Source of the DNA: Haematococcus lacustris
Taxonomy: Eukaryota > Chlorophyta > Chlorophyceae > Chlamydomonadales > Haematococcaceae
Assembly (NCBI GenBank): GCA_030144725.1
Contig: JASKMD010000008.1
Span: forward strand, 18,876,676-18,940,675
Length of the DNA: 64,000 bases
Reading direction: 5' to 3'
In this document: in pieces, positions 1 through 60,264 of the stretch
Layout: each line of letters begins with the position of its first letter
Position numbering within the stretch: position 1 is the stretch's first letter
Position numbers and translations under genes: made by a program
Notes under the pieces: generated by a model
Database searches by the model: none
What the model was told of the DNA's origin: nothing
What the model saw: the letters and a program-made list of their open reading frames with translations, nothing else

Positions 1-323
1 AGGCAGGCGCGAAGGTCAGGGTGCTCTGCCAGCACGGCAGCCACTGCCGCGTTTGGCTGAGTGTTCGCGCCGTTTCCGGGCGGGCCGCGGCACAGCTGCA
101 GGTACAGGTTCCTGCAGCTCAGGTCCGGGATGGCTGCCTGGGAGACAGGGATGTCTGTGTACACGGGCTGGTCGTGCAGGGCAGCGCGGGCCTCTCCGGA
201 AACCTTTCTATTTCGCTGCGCCTCGGTGAGGTCCGGTTGTAGTGCCTCGTCGCGGTCCTCAATGTCACCGTCCGGGTCCTCCGGCACTGGCCTAGGCACG
301 GTTCGTCTTTTTTTCTTAGCCAT
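1..323 (-). CDS. Lysine-rich N-terminal fragment of unknown protein, copy 1 (partial)
   Basis: An open frame starts at ATG 323-321 and runs off the left edge (107 codons). It opens with a basic stretch, MAKKKRRTV, that could be a nuclear localisation signal, followed by an acidic segment and the motif [14 protein letters not shown]. The first ~47 codons and ~60 bp upstream recur at 5724-5909 in the same orientation; the two copies diverge after the AQRN motif, here continuing into a frame rich in Leu, Ala and Pro. I do not recognise the family. Duplication of an N-terminus with its leader suggests part of a mobile element or a dispersed gene family. Function unknown. Confidence 0.4.
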   Translation of the reverse strand, partial: MAKKKRRTVPRPVPEDPDGDIEDRDEALQPDLTEAQRNRKVSGEARAALHDQPVYTDIPVSQAAIPDLSCRNLYLQLCRGPPGNGANTQPNAAVAAVLAEHPDLRAC

Positions 324-1312
324 AGAAAACAACACCGTCAGGCCATCGCAAATACTATGAATTATCGGTTTGTTCGTTTCCATTTAATTTGTTTTCCTTT
401 CAATTTGTTTCACTGGCATTGTTTGTCTGTCAGCAGTCACAGTCAGCAGTCTTCTGGTTGCAAACCGTCAATGGCTCTTATCTGCACTCCTGCACACGTG
501 CAGTCAAACATGAGAAAGTACATGTCTCAATATCCACAAGTCCAATAAGGCACTTGGGCAAGGAAGCCCCTTTCACAGCATCAATGGAGGGAAGTGATGT
601 CCGTGTGCTCAACAAGCAAGGCCTTGTTGTGCAAATAGCGGCGCATGTTGCAGCGGTAGCCAGCTCAAGCCAGACATTCCCAACATAAAACAATACTGAA
701 CCCCTCACAAAGGGTGTGTGTGGGCAAGAGCTACTACTATTGCTATTACTTAGTATTAGAGCTCTAGCTATGAGCTGAAGTGAGCATTAGGCACACTAGC
801 CTGTATTCAATTACAAGTCGCTCTTGCTCTGTTTCGGAGTAGCATGAGGGTTGTAAAACCTGTGAACTGTCAGTTTTCATCGCTTTCGACCGCCATACAA
901 TCCAGTCCGACAACGTACCTAACAACCCAGTCCGACAACTTATTCTGAACAGTACCTAACAGCAATGCAGCAATGCGTTACCTCCAGGTCCTGTCCCAGT
1001 TGGTTAATCCCGGTCGCGAGACGGGCCAACCTCGACTTGGTGAAGCACAGGAATCAAAGGACCTGACATTCACTAAAGTACAGCACCACGTTACACTCGT
1101 TGGGAGCTTGAACAATGCTGTCTGTAATGCGAATAGACACACTTACATGTGTGATACGCAGTGCGGCTCACACATAACCACGCCACGTGCCAATGTTGAA
1201 GCTGACGCCAAACTTGAGCCCTCCGTGTAATCCAGCATAGGGAAAAGCTCTGCTGCCTCTCAAGGTGCGCAATGCCGGGGAGCGTCGGAGCACATATCAG
1301 GGCCGTGCAGCT
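324..1312. other. Gene-free stretch
   Basis: No convincing exon on either strand. Short open frames here lack splice or codon support. The part nearest 1313 should contain the 3' untranslated region of the metaxin gene. Confidence 0.4.
1143..1147 (-). terminator. Candidate polyadenylation signal of the metaxin gene
   Basis: TGTAA on the minus strand, the usual volvocalean polyadenylation signal, about 170 nt downstream of the metaxin stop codon at 1313. Assigned by position and motif only. Confidence 0.45.
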
Positions 1313-4021
1313 CTACTCGCTGTCGTTGTCCTCCTCGCCCGCCTCATCCTCGTCCTCGTCGTCCTCATCTGCCTGGGACAAGGCCTGGGACAAGGCTTGG
1401 ACCTACAGCGGCAGCAGCGGCAGTAACACGCGCACGATGGTAAAGGCATCCGTGCAGCAACGCCACGCACAATTCATTCACGGATGGCTTCTTAACTTGC
1501 TTCCCAACCCGCACCTCCAGGCCTGCTTGCCCATGCTGCAGCCGGGCTGTGAGCTTTCTATCTTTGCAGCCTGTCCGCAGGCTAAGGGCCAAGAGGCCGC
1601 TGTGGGAGGGTTGCAGCAGTGTGCACACCGTTGTCGCCTAAGATGCGCACGTGCAGGCCAACACCCAGTGCCTGCCTGCAGACCCTAAGCGCCCCTTACA
1701 GGTCCCTGCCAAGCCCTGTTCCATGGGCAACCATAGGTCTCCAGCACATCTACCATGCTCAGGCATCTCCCCATAGCCAGGCCCCACTCCTGGCTGAGAC
1801 ATACCTTGGAAATTGAAACAGGCACATGGCAAATCACTCACGCAGGTTGCAGGTACCTGACCTTGGGGCCAGGAGGCCTGATGCTTTTCCTGGGGCTCCT
1901 GACCCCAGCAAGACTAGGGTTAGGTGCCTTGCACACCACAACATGGCACCACACTCACATCAATGTATCGACCGCTTAGCAGCACATAGCCCAGGGTGAC
2001 GGAGCCCGCGCCTGCCAGCCACCACCAGCTCTTGCGCTTGAACTCCAATTCAGCAGGGGTAGGCTCTGCAGGCCGGCTGGGCTTAGGCTTGCCCTGCAGA
2101 CAACAGGACACCTTGTGTCACACATGACAACCAGCATCACACCCCGGCACTCACAAGGCAGACAACATCACACCCCGTGTCATGTGTGAGGAGTGACACC
2201 AGGCTGGCCGCCAGCACTGGAGGCTTGAACAGCACAGTCTGTTGATGTGACGCACCACCCTCCACCTGGCTGCCTACCCTGCCCCCCACACCCTCATGGC
2301 CTCCCTCACCCGGGCAGCATCAGACCAGCCACCTCCTTCCTGCTGTGAGGTGCTGGCTGCGCCGTCTGCTGCCCCACCCCCTGGTCCCCCTGGGCTGGCC
2401 TGACGGCCTCTGGGCTGCGCTCTGCTGCTGCTGCCTGCAGGAGGCAGCACTCGCGGCTCCAGCTGCTGCAGGTACTGTGTCAGCACTGGGCAGCTGCACA
2501 CCTGCAGGCAGGCAGATAGGTGGGCAGGCAGGTGGGCAGATGGGCAGGTGGGCAAGCGGGCGGACGATGGCAGACGGGGTAGCAGGCAGGCAGGCAGGCA
2601 GGCAGTGGTGTCAAGGGTATGCCCCATATCTCCATATCTGTGCTGCTGGCACAGGCTGCGTGATCCAGGTATGATCCAGGTGTGATCCAGGTGTGATCAT
2701 GGTGTGACTATGGTCCCTAGCCGACCCCCTGGTAGGTCACACCCCATCAGTGATGCTGGCCAGCACCTCGCCCCACATGCTACCCACTGCCACTCAGTGA
2801 TATCACCATCACCATCAACATTGTCAGTTGAACAGTGAGCCATGCAGCAACCACCTTGTCCTTCAGAGCAGCCGCTGCCGCTGAGGAGTAGCGGTAGAAC
2901 AGGAGGTGGCCTGCCAGCAGCGCATCCAGGCTGCAGGGCCGTGCACCCATGATGTAGGGCCCGCCCCCCGCCCGCATCTTGTCTGCCAGCGCGGCCAGGG
3001 TGCTGCAGGCCTCCACGTACACGGTGTCTGGTGAAATGTTGGCCAGGCGGCGCTGCGATGCACTGCGCTGGCCCCAGGCCAGGAGGTAGTTCAGAGGGAA
3101 GGGGGTGCCACTGAAGGCTGCCTGCAGGGCGGCAGGGGGGTGTGGGGTAGCATGGGGGGGCCCAGGGGGTGTCTGGGAGTCAGGGTGGGTCACGCATGTG
3201 GGGGAGGAGGGGTTCAGGCAGGGCTGGAGGGGCAGCAGCAGGGGCAGCGATGGAGCAACCACACATGCACAGGGGACGTTCCATGTGGTGCAGCAATGCT
3301 GGCGGTGCGTCCGCCAGCGGTGAAACGCCCATGGGAAGTGGAAGAGGAGGTGGTGGGAGGTGGTGGGAGGTGGGGAGCCAGGATGAGGTCATCTGGAAGT
3401 GGCTGGGTAGCGATTGAGAGCTGGCTGGCTCACCTTGATGTATTCGCTGCACCCCTTGCTTTCGCACCTGCATGCACATGTGCACACGCCGATGCCACAT
3501 AGGGCAACTGTACCCTTCAAGACTGGACCACAGTCAGACATGAACTGGGATGAGTTTTCTTGGGGTTTATGCCTGACTTGGGTCCTTGGGAGTGACTTGG
3601 GTGCCTTGGGAGTGGGTGTTGCATACGGTGGTAGGAGGCGATGCATGGGGAGTGAGCCAGCTAGTGGCAGTACGCCCCTGACTCAGGTCACCTCTATGGT
3701 GTGCTCACTATGTCCCCCCTGCCCCTCTTTGACAGCTGTGAGGTACACAGCTCAACGGCTCTTCGCCTTTGTGGTTGAAGTGGTGGTCTGTTGCTTGCTG
3801 TGGAGCCTGTGTGCAAGGTGTGGTGGTGGGCGCGGTGGGTGCAGCCGCCAAGCTATGGGTGTACTGAGCCCTAGCTGACCTTTAGACAGGCTGTAGCTAC
3901 CTTTGCTAGGAGCGACATGGTGTTTGCACGCATGCTGCTGGCGCTATGTTTACCAAACGTCACACAATGTTGATGAATGACAGCGATGATGATGATGATG
4001 ATGATGATGGTGATGATGGTG

Positions 4022-4053
<32 letters not shown>

Positions 4054-4657
4054 GGTGATGATGTATCAAAGCAGCGGTAACGCAGCGCCAGGCTGTCTGG
4101 CTGCCCTGCAGGCCCTGCGGGCTGCGTGCCCCCACCTCACCACATGCTGTATAGGGTAGCTGTCTCCAGCTTGCTCTCAACCAGGCTGCTGAAGGCCAGC
4201 AGCTCCGCTCGCTGCGCCATGGTCAGATGAGCATCTAGGTCGTGAACAGCTTGCTGTGCCAAGGCAATGCACGCCTGAGAGGCTGAAAACTCGGTGGCAG
4301 CTCGGACAGAGACTTGGGCAGCATGTTCTAGGGCCGGCAACTGGCCTGAGAAGAGGGTATGGACAGCAAGTATTGACATCCGGTGAGAGTGAGCAGGTGT
4401 TGGGCTCCGGTAAACAGCCACTAAGGATCTTGCTACATTACCTGTGGGCGACCTGCTGCTTGATGCACATTGCTGCACTTCAAAGCTGACGCCAGCTAGA
4501 CGCAGGTAGGCCTGCGCGGTATGGACACACACGATAAGCATTGCTGCCTACCGCGAACGCCCCGCAGCTGTTCAGCGCTGACCTCAATCTGCGCACAACC
4601 TGGCGACGCCGAAGCCAGGCCCCAGGCTGGTGGCAGTGAGTAAAGAACAGTGGTCAT
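1313..4657 (-). CDS. Metaxin-like mitochondrial outer-membrane import protein
   Basis: Eight phase-compatible exons: 4583-4657, 4442-4511, 4141-4345, 3434-3467, 2855-3121, 2292-2501, 1959-2093, 1313-1372 (351 codons plus stop). Metaxins have thioredoxin-like and GST-C-like folds and belong to the SAM/TOB-associated machinery that inserts beta-barrel proteins. Visible hallmarks in order: LYSLPPAWGLASASPGCAQ and AYLRLAGVSFEV at the N-terminus; SPTGQLPALE, rebuilt exactly across an intron; QRAELLAFSSLVESKL with LYSMW; GTPFPLNYLL; and PCSLDALLAGHLLF in the GST-C part. Near residue 310 a Trp-rich hydrophobic segment (SWWWLAGAGSVTLGYVLL) looks like the tail anchor. It is followed by an unusual exon of about 19 almost wholly Asp/Glu residues. 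The start ATG at 4657 precedes the conserved LYSLPPAW; an in-frame ATG at 4678 would add 7 residues. The last exon is the least certain: reading through the donor at 1958 would instead stop at 1920. Confidence 0.88.
3984..4062. repeat. GAT/GGT trinucleotide repeat
   Basis: About 26 units of GATG-type trinucleotides with interspersed GGT, in the third intron of the metaxin gene. On the minus strand it reads CAT/CAC, so apparent poly-His or poly-Met frames here are artefacts. Confidence 0.9.
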
Positions 4658-5064
4658 GGCACAGAGCGGCGACAGCACTGCGGCATGGCACTTCGTAGAA
4701 AATGATCGGTATTTGTTACAAAACGAAACGCGTGCCGCTCTTCTACAACTACCTTGTTGTTTGCAGGAGCATCACAGCAAGGCTGCACGTGGTATGGAGG
4801 CCCCCAGAACCCAAGTTAGTAGTCTACGCTTAGACGCACAACTCCGCGCTTATCCCGCCTCGCACGTATCCGTGATAGCGCCGTCGAGGGTACATCTTCA
4901 GCAAGTGTCGCGCCGCTGCGCAGCGGTCGCCGCCGCCGGGTCCACTCTGTTACTCCCTTCCTGGCCTAGCATAGCCTTCCTCGCCCTCCCACCCCCCTTC
5001 CCATCCCCTCTCACCGCCCCTTCCCCCTTCCCACCCCCTCCCACTCCTACATGCGGCAAACTGG
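4658..5064 (-). promoter_or_regulatory. 5' flank of the metaxin gene
   Basis: About 400 bp between the metaxin start and a long TGGGC array. It must hold the metaxin 5' UTR and core promoter if the ATG choice is right. No TATA box or other defined motif stands out. Pyrimidine-rich on the plus strand near 4970-5050. Confidence 0.25.
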
Positions 5065-5590
5065 GTGGGCTGGGCTGGGCTGGGCTGGGCTGGGCTGGGC
5101 TGGGCTGGGCTGGGCTGGGCTGGGCTGGGCTGGGCTGGGCTGGGCTGGGCTGGGCTGGGCTGGGCTGGGCTGGGCTGGGCTGGGCTGGGCTGGGCTGGGC
5201 TGGGCTGGGCTGGGCTGGGCTGGGCTGGGCTGGGCTGGGCTGGGCTGGGCTGGGCTGGGCTGGGCTGGGCTGGGCTGGGCTGGGCTGGGCTGGGCTGGGC
5301 TGGGCTGGGCTGGGCTGGGCTGGGCTGGGCTGGGCTGGGCTGGGCTGGGCTGGGCTGGGCTGGGCTGGGCTGGGCTGGGCTGGGCTGGGCTGGGCTGGGC
5401 TGGGCTGGGCTGGGCTGGGCTGGGCTGGGCTGGGCTGGGCTGGGCTGGGCTGGGCTGGGCTGGGCTGGGCTGGGCTGGGCTGGGCTGGGCTGGGCTGGGC
5501 TGGGCTGGGCTGGGCTGGGCTGGGCTGGGCTGGGCTGGGCTGGGCTGGGCTGGGCTGGGCTGGGCTGGGCTGGGCTGGGCTGGGCTGGGT
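5065..5590. repeat. TGGGC pentanucleotide array (~105 copies)
   Basis: A nearly perfect tandem array of TGGGC. All six frames are open through it (LGWAG/PSPAQ periodic peptides), so the long open frames are not genes. It lies ~400 bp upstream of the metaxin start; the plus strand is G-rich and could form G-quadruplexes. Confidence 0.97.
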
Positions 5591-5723
5591 GTTGGTGGGC
5601 TGGCAAGCTTCGCCGCCTCTGATGCCGCTGTAGCCGGGCGGGCTCCCGCCCCGCTGCTAACTATCGCGTGCCGGGTATTCATTTCATGCTTCTGATTCGA
5701 TTCAGGTTTCAACAACTTTCTTA

Positions 5724-5909
5724 TCATGCGTGACATCCAAGAAAGGGCCCGTGGTATGTGTTGTCCCTATCGCGGGCAGCTCCGAAAGCCTTTTCATTTC
5801 GCTGCGCCTCGGTGAGGTCCGGCTGTAGTGCTTCGTCGCGGTCCAGAAGGTCACTGTCTGAGTCCTTCGGCACTGGCTTAGACACGGTTCGTCTTTTTTT
5901 CTTAGCCAT
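5724..5909 (-). CDS. Lysine-rich N-terminal fragment, copy 2
   Basis: An open frame from ATG 5909 (61 codons), with 21 further in-frame codons upstream to an ATG at 5972. It begins [20 protein letters not shown] and shares [14 protein letters not shown] with the fragment at 1-323, then ends in a different short tail (GPFLGCHA) before a stop. The shared block includes ~60 bp of leader, which argues for a duplicated unit rather than chance. Either a small protein, a first exon whose partners are lost, or an element relic. No function can be assigned. Confidence 0.35.
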   Translation of the reverse strand: MAKKKRRTVSKPVPKDSDSDLLDRDEALQPDLTEAQRNEKAFGAARDRDNTYHGPFLGCHA

Positions 5910-6040
5910 AGATTTGATAAGCCGCCACAAATACGCGAAAAATGTTAGTTTGTTTGTTTGCATTAACAGCACAACTATGTTGCTCCTGCTCGTGCACTGC
6001 CAGCAGCACTTGCTCCACCCAGCCAGGGATGCCGGGGTCG

Positions 6041-6547
6041 CTACTTGAACAGTTGCGCCGTTCCAACTACCAGGTGCTTTTCGACTTGCTTTTTCACATG
6101 TCGGTCGCGCTGCTGCTCATCACAACGACACCAAATACACAGCCTATGGGTGCACTTGGCATCGCAGAGGGCGGCCCAGGAGCTTTTCCTGGCGCCCCCC
6201 AGCAGCTGCTGTGAGACGCGTAGTTTGAGCTGCTTCATTTGCTTGCGAACCTTCTTACCTTGTTTACGAGTTTGTCCTGCCTGTCCTGCTTCCCGCAGTG
6301 TACCTGCGGGGTTCGTGAGCTACTTCAGTACAAAAGGTAGACCTTGGCACCCAACCTGCGCTCTCATTATGCGTATGCCACAGACATGTCGAATGACACC
6401 TTGGAGGCAGATGTGTTGTTTGCGTGCTTCGTTTACGATGGCAGAAGATGACTTGGGGAAATCCAAATGTCTGCACAAACCTTTGAACAAAGGCATCCAT
6501 GCCCAGGCCAGCTTGGCGAAAAGCTGGGCAAGCTCAGAGCCCAGCAT
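6041..6547 (-). pseudogene. Unrecognised basic Cys/His-rich coding fragment
   Basis: Two pieces join in phase through a GT-AG intron (donor near 6345, acceptor near 6296). The upstream piece starts at ATG 6547 with MLGSELAQLFAKLAWAW and contains RKQHICLQGVIRHVCGIRI. The downstream piece has TRKQGKKVRKQMKQLKLRV, then CTHRLCIWCRC, and stops at 6041. Length ~150 residues, strongly basic, with paired Cys/His that might form a zinc site. I do not recognise the family. Proximity to the duplicated MAKKKRR fragment suggests mobile-element remains, but they are not proved to be one unit. Confidence 0.3.
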
Positions 6548-7296
6548 GCGCCCTCATTGCTGGATTCCAGCAGAAGCATCCCCAGCCAGTACATTGCTGC
6601 AGACTGATGACATCCAGGTATAACAGCTGCTCCAACGCATTTACTGGCAGCAGTTGCGTGGTTCGTGCTAGCCAGGATGTCCCTCCAGCCTCAGATGCCA
6701 TGCGTGCTCAAAGGTGGTTGCACAGCAATACTAGTTGCATACACACTGCTGCATGCATGTCCATGATTGGCCATCATTACATCCATCACCAAGGGTGACA
6801 TGCGCAGCTGCCAGCAAGCAGCAGGAGCAGTGGCTGTGCCCCAGGCTGAGCCAGGGAGCCCTATCCCAGGACCCCAGCCATATCCCAGCCATATCCCATA
6901 GCCACATCCCAAGACCATAGCCTGAACCAGGGAGCCATATCCCTCAACCAGGTGGCCGGCCGCTGCTGTTCAGCTCAGGACCGCAGGCAGCAGGACAGAT
7001 GGAGCAGGTCAGGCAGGGGGGCCAGGGGGGCAGGCGCTAGGGCAGTGCGGGGGGGCCAGCAAGAGGGAACAGGGGCCAGCACAGCGTGACGCTGGCCAGT
7101 CCCATCCCCCTCACAAGCCAGCCGCCTGGCCCCACCCCAGTGGCTCCTGCATCAGGTCTGCTCCAGCCTGCTGCTGCAGGGGGCTCGCACCCAGCCGCAC
7201 CGTGCCTTCCCCCGCTCCTCCCGCTGCTGCAACCCTCTGAACCCTCAATACCACCTGGCGAGCAGCCCCCCACCCCCACAGCCGCCACCACCGCAG
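6548..7296. other. No supported gene
   Basis: Contains low-complexity CATATCCC-type repetition near 6880-6945 and Pro/Ala-rich open frames beyond 7086. The 5' exon(s) of the EF-hand gene may lie here, but I cannot place a start codon. Confidence 0.3.
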
Positions 7297-10200
7297 TCTG
7301 ATGCATACGCCCAACCCAGCCAGGGCATGGCGGCAGCATCGCCCACTGTGCCCACCGTTGCGGGGCTGCTGGCAGGTGGCGCACCCGGGGCAGCAGCAGG
7401 CTGTAGGGGGCTGCAGGGACCTGCTCCTGGGTTGCAGGGCATTGAACACAGCAGCCCAACGCCCATGAAGTGCTGGCAGCCCCAGGTGGGAAGCTGGGAG
7501 GAAGCTGTGTTGACAAGTATGAGGAAATAGGCGCCAGCTGGGGAAGCTGGGAGGGAGCTGGGGGATGGTAGGCACATGTGTATGAAGCATGGGGTGGAGG
7601 GGAGTGCGGCAACAGGTCTGTGAGGCGTCTGTGTATGCCTGGCAGCAGCACCGCACCAGATGCACCCAATGCCGCCACAGGCCCGGCCTGTTGCTATGCC
7701 CATCTCACTCAGCTCACTCTTCACCTTCACCTTCACCACCCCCTGCCTCCATGCTGCTTGTGTCGCTGGGTTTGCGGCAGGCCATCAGGCCCGGCAGTGC
7801 AGGAGCTGCGGAGGGCCCACGCAAACGCATGTTCACCTACAGCAGGTGTGACCCTCACTCCTCATGCCTGGCCCTGGCCTGGTGCTCACACCCCTGCCAA
7901 CCACCAACCACCTGCCAACCACCACCTGCCTCAGCCTCTGCAGCCCGAGCCTGTGTCATGCCGTGGTGTTGGAACCCCTGGTGTGCCCCATGATCTTCCC
8001 CTGTGCCCACATGCAGCAGCAGCAGCAGCAGCGCACGGGACTCGCGGTTTGACGTGAGCGACATCAACACCCGCAAGCAGCGCCCCCCAGGGCCCAGGCA
8101 AGCCACTGACCCCTGGTGGTGGAGCTCCGGTGCGTGTCAGCGGCGCAGCCCAGGCCAGCCTGACCCCCCACCCTTCTCCCCGCCTTAGCAAAAGCCACCA
8201 CCTCCCAGGCCGTCGCCCCTGGTGTGCAGCCCACCGCTAACCAGCCTCTTCCAGCTGACCTGACACACCCTCTGGTCACACTATAGGCTGTACAGCCGCC
8301 CCTAGTGTGACCCAGTGTGATCCCGTCACACCGGCTGTCCCGCATACCCTCACTGAGTGGCTAGGCCTGTGACCAGCTAGACCTGTGCATGCATTGCATC
8401 CACGGCTGACCACACCCTGACATTCAGTCAGTGCTCTGCTGCGGGGTGGCGACATTCAGCTATGAGGGCCCCAGCTGCTGGACAGAAAAGCTGCCCGGAT
8501 GAGCAGGCGCTGCCAAGAGGAGAGGGGTACAAGACAGGGCTGTGGTCTGGCCCGCCCTGCCAGGAGCATCAAGCCAACACAGGGAGAAGGGTGCTCCTGC
8601 CCTCCCTTACCCAGTTTTATGCCAACACAGGGTGTCTATCTTTTGATGCGCCTGCCAGCCTGCCTGCCTGCATGCCTGCCTGCTTAGCCTACTCCTTGGC
8701 AGCCTCCTGACTTCTAGGGGAGAGCGAGCAGCTCAAGCCTCCCTCACCCCTGGCCTGCAGGCACCCTGGACCCTGCCCCCCGAGCCTGCGCTCCAGCCAA
8801 GGCCCCGGGCACAGCCTCTGACCCCACAGGGCTGACCCAGAGCCTGCCTGGGCGGGGGCCAGCGGGTCAGACAGCTTGGCAGGAGCAGCAGGAGGAGGGG
8901 GCGCTGCCGGCACCACCACCGCCCCACACGGGCCTGCCTGTGTTCCAGGCAAGTCACAGCTGGCGGCCAGGCGACTGCCCCTTGGCTGCATCCTACAGCT
9001 GCAGCTGACCCGGCCTAAGCTGACCCAGCAGCAGCAACAGTAGGCCCGGCAGCAGCAGTGGGCAGACTCCATGCAGGCGGCTGGCTACTTGTTGGTGCTG
9101 CCGCCCCTGACCCAGCTGCTGCTGCTGCTGCTGCTGCAGATGCCTCGGCCTCATGGTGAGGGCGGGGCGCCCCCCTCTCTCCCCAGCCCCCCCTCAGACC
9201 TAGACCGCCTGGCCTCCTGCCTGGTCACCCAGCAGCAGCGCTCCCTGGATGCGGTGGCCCAGGCCGTGGCCCGTGCGCAGCGCCAGCAGCACCTGGGCCA
9301 TGTGCCCGCTGCCCACCAAGCCAGGGTGGCGCTGGCTGAGCAGGCCGCAGCGGCGCGGCAACAAGGTGGACACGCCATCGCAGGTCTGCAGGTGAGGGGG
9401 CTGCCGCTGCTGGGGCGTGGGCAGATCGCGGCCCTGATGATTGACATGGCAGCCTTGCCCTGCCAGCCCGCCCCCTGGGCCCTTTGGCACTGCAACGACA
9501 TGGACCAGAGGCAGGGCAGGCGAGGCAAGGTAGGCAGGCAAGGTGGGCAGGCCAGGTAGGCATGCGCTGCAGCATGAGGCGACAGCGCAACCCAGGGTGG
9601 TACAGGGTCCGACCCTACACCCCGCGCCTCCCGCGGCTGCCCTCCTTGGCCACACCCCATTAGAGCATGTGGCGTCCCAGCCAGCGCCCCCTCTCTGATA
9701 TCGTTTGGTGGCATACGAGGCCGGCCTCCACTACTCCCCCAGCACCCTGCGTGTGTGATGCTGTGCTGCGCGGCAGGTGCCCCGCGAGGCTGTGGAGCAG
9801 CTGTGGCGGGCCCTGAAGGCAGCAGACCGGGAGGGCAGCGGCAAGGTCACCATCCCGGAGTTCACCCAGGCCCTGGGCCACGCCGGGGTCAAGCTCGAGC
9901 CGGCTGGGCTCGCGGCCATAGTCGGCGGCCTGCGGGACAATGCTGGGCTGCTGGCGTACGCGGACCTGTCCCGCAGCCTGCTGCTCAAGTCACGCACCCT
10001 GGGCTCCCATCAGCAGGAGCAGCGGCAGTGGCAGCAGCAGGACCACCAGCAGCAGGACCACCGACAGCAACCACAGCAGCCACCAGTCATGGGCTTGGCT
10101 GTGCAGCAGCGGCCACGAGATGAGCAAGGGTTCAGCAACCACCCAGGGCTGCCCAGCAGCCAAACCCACTGGCCTCCCTCTCGCCCAGTGTCCCGGGGCA

Positions 10201-11075
10201 TGTCCGCGTCCTCCCTCTCAGCCTCTGCACGAGGTGCGAGATGTAGCAGCCAGCCGGACGCTCATCCCAAGCACGCTTGTGTTGCCTTCCAAGACGACGA
10301 CCCTCATCAGAATGCTCCTACCTTTGCTGCCAGCGCTGGGTCCGCCTCTGGGGCCTCAGGGCGATCGCAAAGTGATGCGGAGGTGCTTGCCGATGCCTTG
10401 GCTAAGGGTCGTGCACCTCTTGGCTGCCAGGTTCTCGGTCCCTCAGGCGCGCGCTACTTCACTTACAAAGGCCGCACTCTGTGGTTTGCCGGAAACGACA
10501 CGCCCGAAGCTCTGGCCCAAGCGGCCGCCGAGTACGCGACCGTCAAGGACTTAAGCCATGACGCCACGTTGCGCCTGATTCGCGCTGGGTGCGGCGATGG
10601 CGGGTTGTTGGATCCTAACCACACCGCGCGGCTCAATGCTGCGGACGCAGTCTGCCATGAAGGAGGGCCTTGTGCGAGTATGGCGCCGACCATCTCATCT
10701 CAGTTGAAGACTGGGGCGCTAGACCCGCAGGTGTTGGCTGCGCAGATGGATAGGGGCACTTCCGCCCCACGTGGGCGTCCACAGTCCGCCACCCAGTCCC
10801 CAGCCATCCATCCTCGAGACACGCGGCCTGGCTCAGCGAGGGGTGTCACGAGCACGGGCTTGGTCGCGGCTGTGCAAAGCGGACGCAGCCTCGGTGGGGT
10901 GATGCGATCGGTGGTGCCACGCCCTGGGATGGGTGCAGCGATTCAACAGAGTAAGCCACAAGCTCCTCCCACATCGTTCACAAGCGTCGCTAACCGTGGA
11001 GCGGGGTCGCTGATGGCACGCTTGCAGAAAGCTACTTTACGTGAAGAGGTGGCAGCGGTGCGAACACTTATGTGA
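7297..11075 (+). CDS. EF-hand protein, multi-exon, 5' end and one internal exon unresolved
   Basis: Phase-compatible exons: 7297-7485, 7781-7845, 8017-8097, 8761-8948, 9140-9391, 9777-11075; an exon between 8097 and 8761 is probably missing, because the phases there do not join. The last exon opens with an EF-hand: ALKAADREGSGKVTIPEF carries a canonical 12-residue loop (D1, E3, S5, K7, T9, E12), followed by a second, degenerate helix-loop-helix (LRDNAGLLAYADL). Then come a Gln-rich linker, a Ser/Pro-rich disordered segment and a compact C-terminal block with GARYFTYKGRTLWFAGND. Earlier exons contain RDSRFDVSDINTRK and an Ala/Gln-rich probable coiled coil (residues from 9200-9390). Two introns use GC donors (after 8097 and 8948). 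One functional calcium site is likely; partners are unknown. It converges on the PLAT gene. Confidence 0.6.
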
Positions 11076-11290
11076 CAGGCAGGGTCTTATTGCCCTGCAG
11101 GGGGTGGCAGGGCCGGGTTGCCAAAACAAGACACAGTTGCTGTTGTTTGTTGATGGACATGGCGGCTCTTCATCACGTGAATAACGGACACTGTCAAGAT
11201 GCCTGGCCCGAGCCCTTACAGTTTCACATATCGTCACAGATCACACTCGCCATTGGTCTTAAAAGACGTACGAACATTCTGTTAGGTGGC

Positions 11291-11295
11291 TTACA
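11291..11295 (-). terminator. Candidate polyadenylation signal of the PLAT gene
   Basis: TGTAA on the minus strand ~100 nt after the stop codon at 11393, the right motif and distance for a volvocalean 3' UTR. No matching signal was seen for the convergent EF-hand gene before this point. Confidence 0.55.
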
Positions 11296-11392
11296 CCGCT
11301 TAAGCCGTCAGCCGTTAGGCTGCTTGGCCGCCCTCCCCCTCTAGGGGTTCGGGACTTTCTGTAGCAAGGTTAAAGTATGAACATTCAAGGCG

Positions 11393-60264
<48,872 letters not shown>

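Noticed and set aside
973..1230. 85-codon plus-strand frame
   Set aside because: No family resemblance or gene context; overlaps the expected 3' end of the metaxin gene.
3950..4180. Poly-His protein on the minus strand
   Set aside because: GAT/GGT repeat in a metaxin intron.
4650..5736. Long open frames of GWAGL/PSPAQ repeats on both strands
   Set aside because: Produced by the TGGGC pentanucleotide array, which has no stop codon in any frame.
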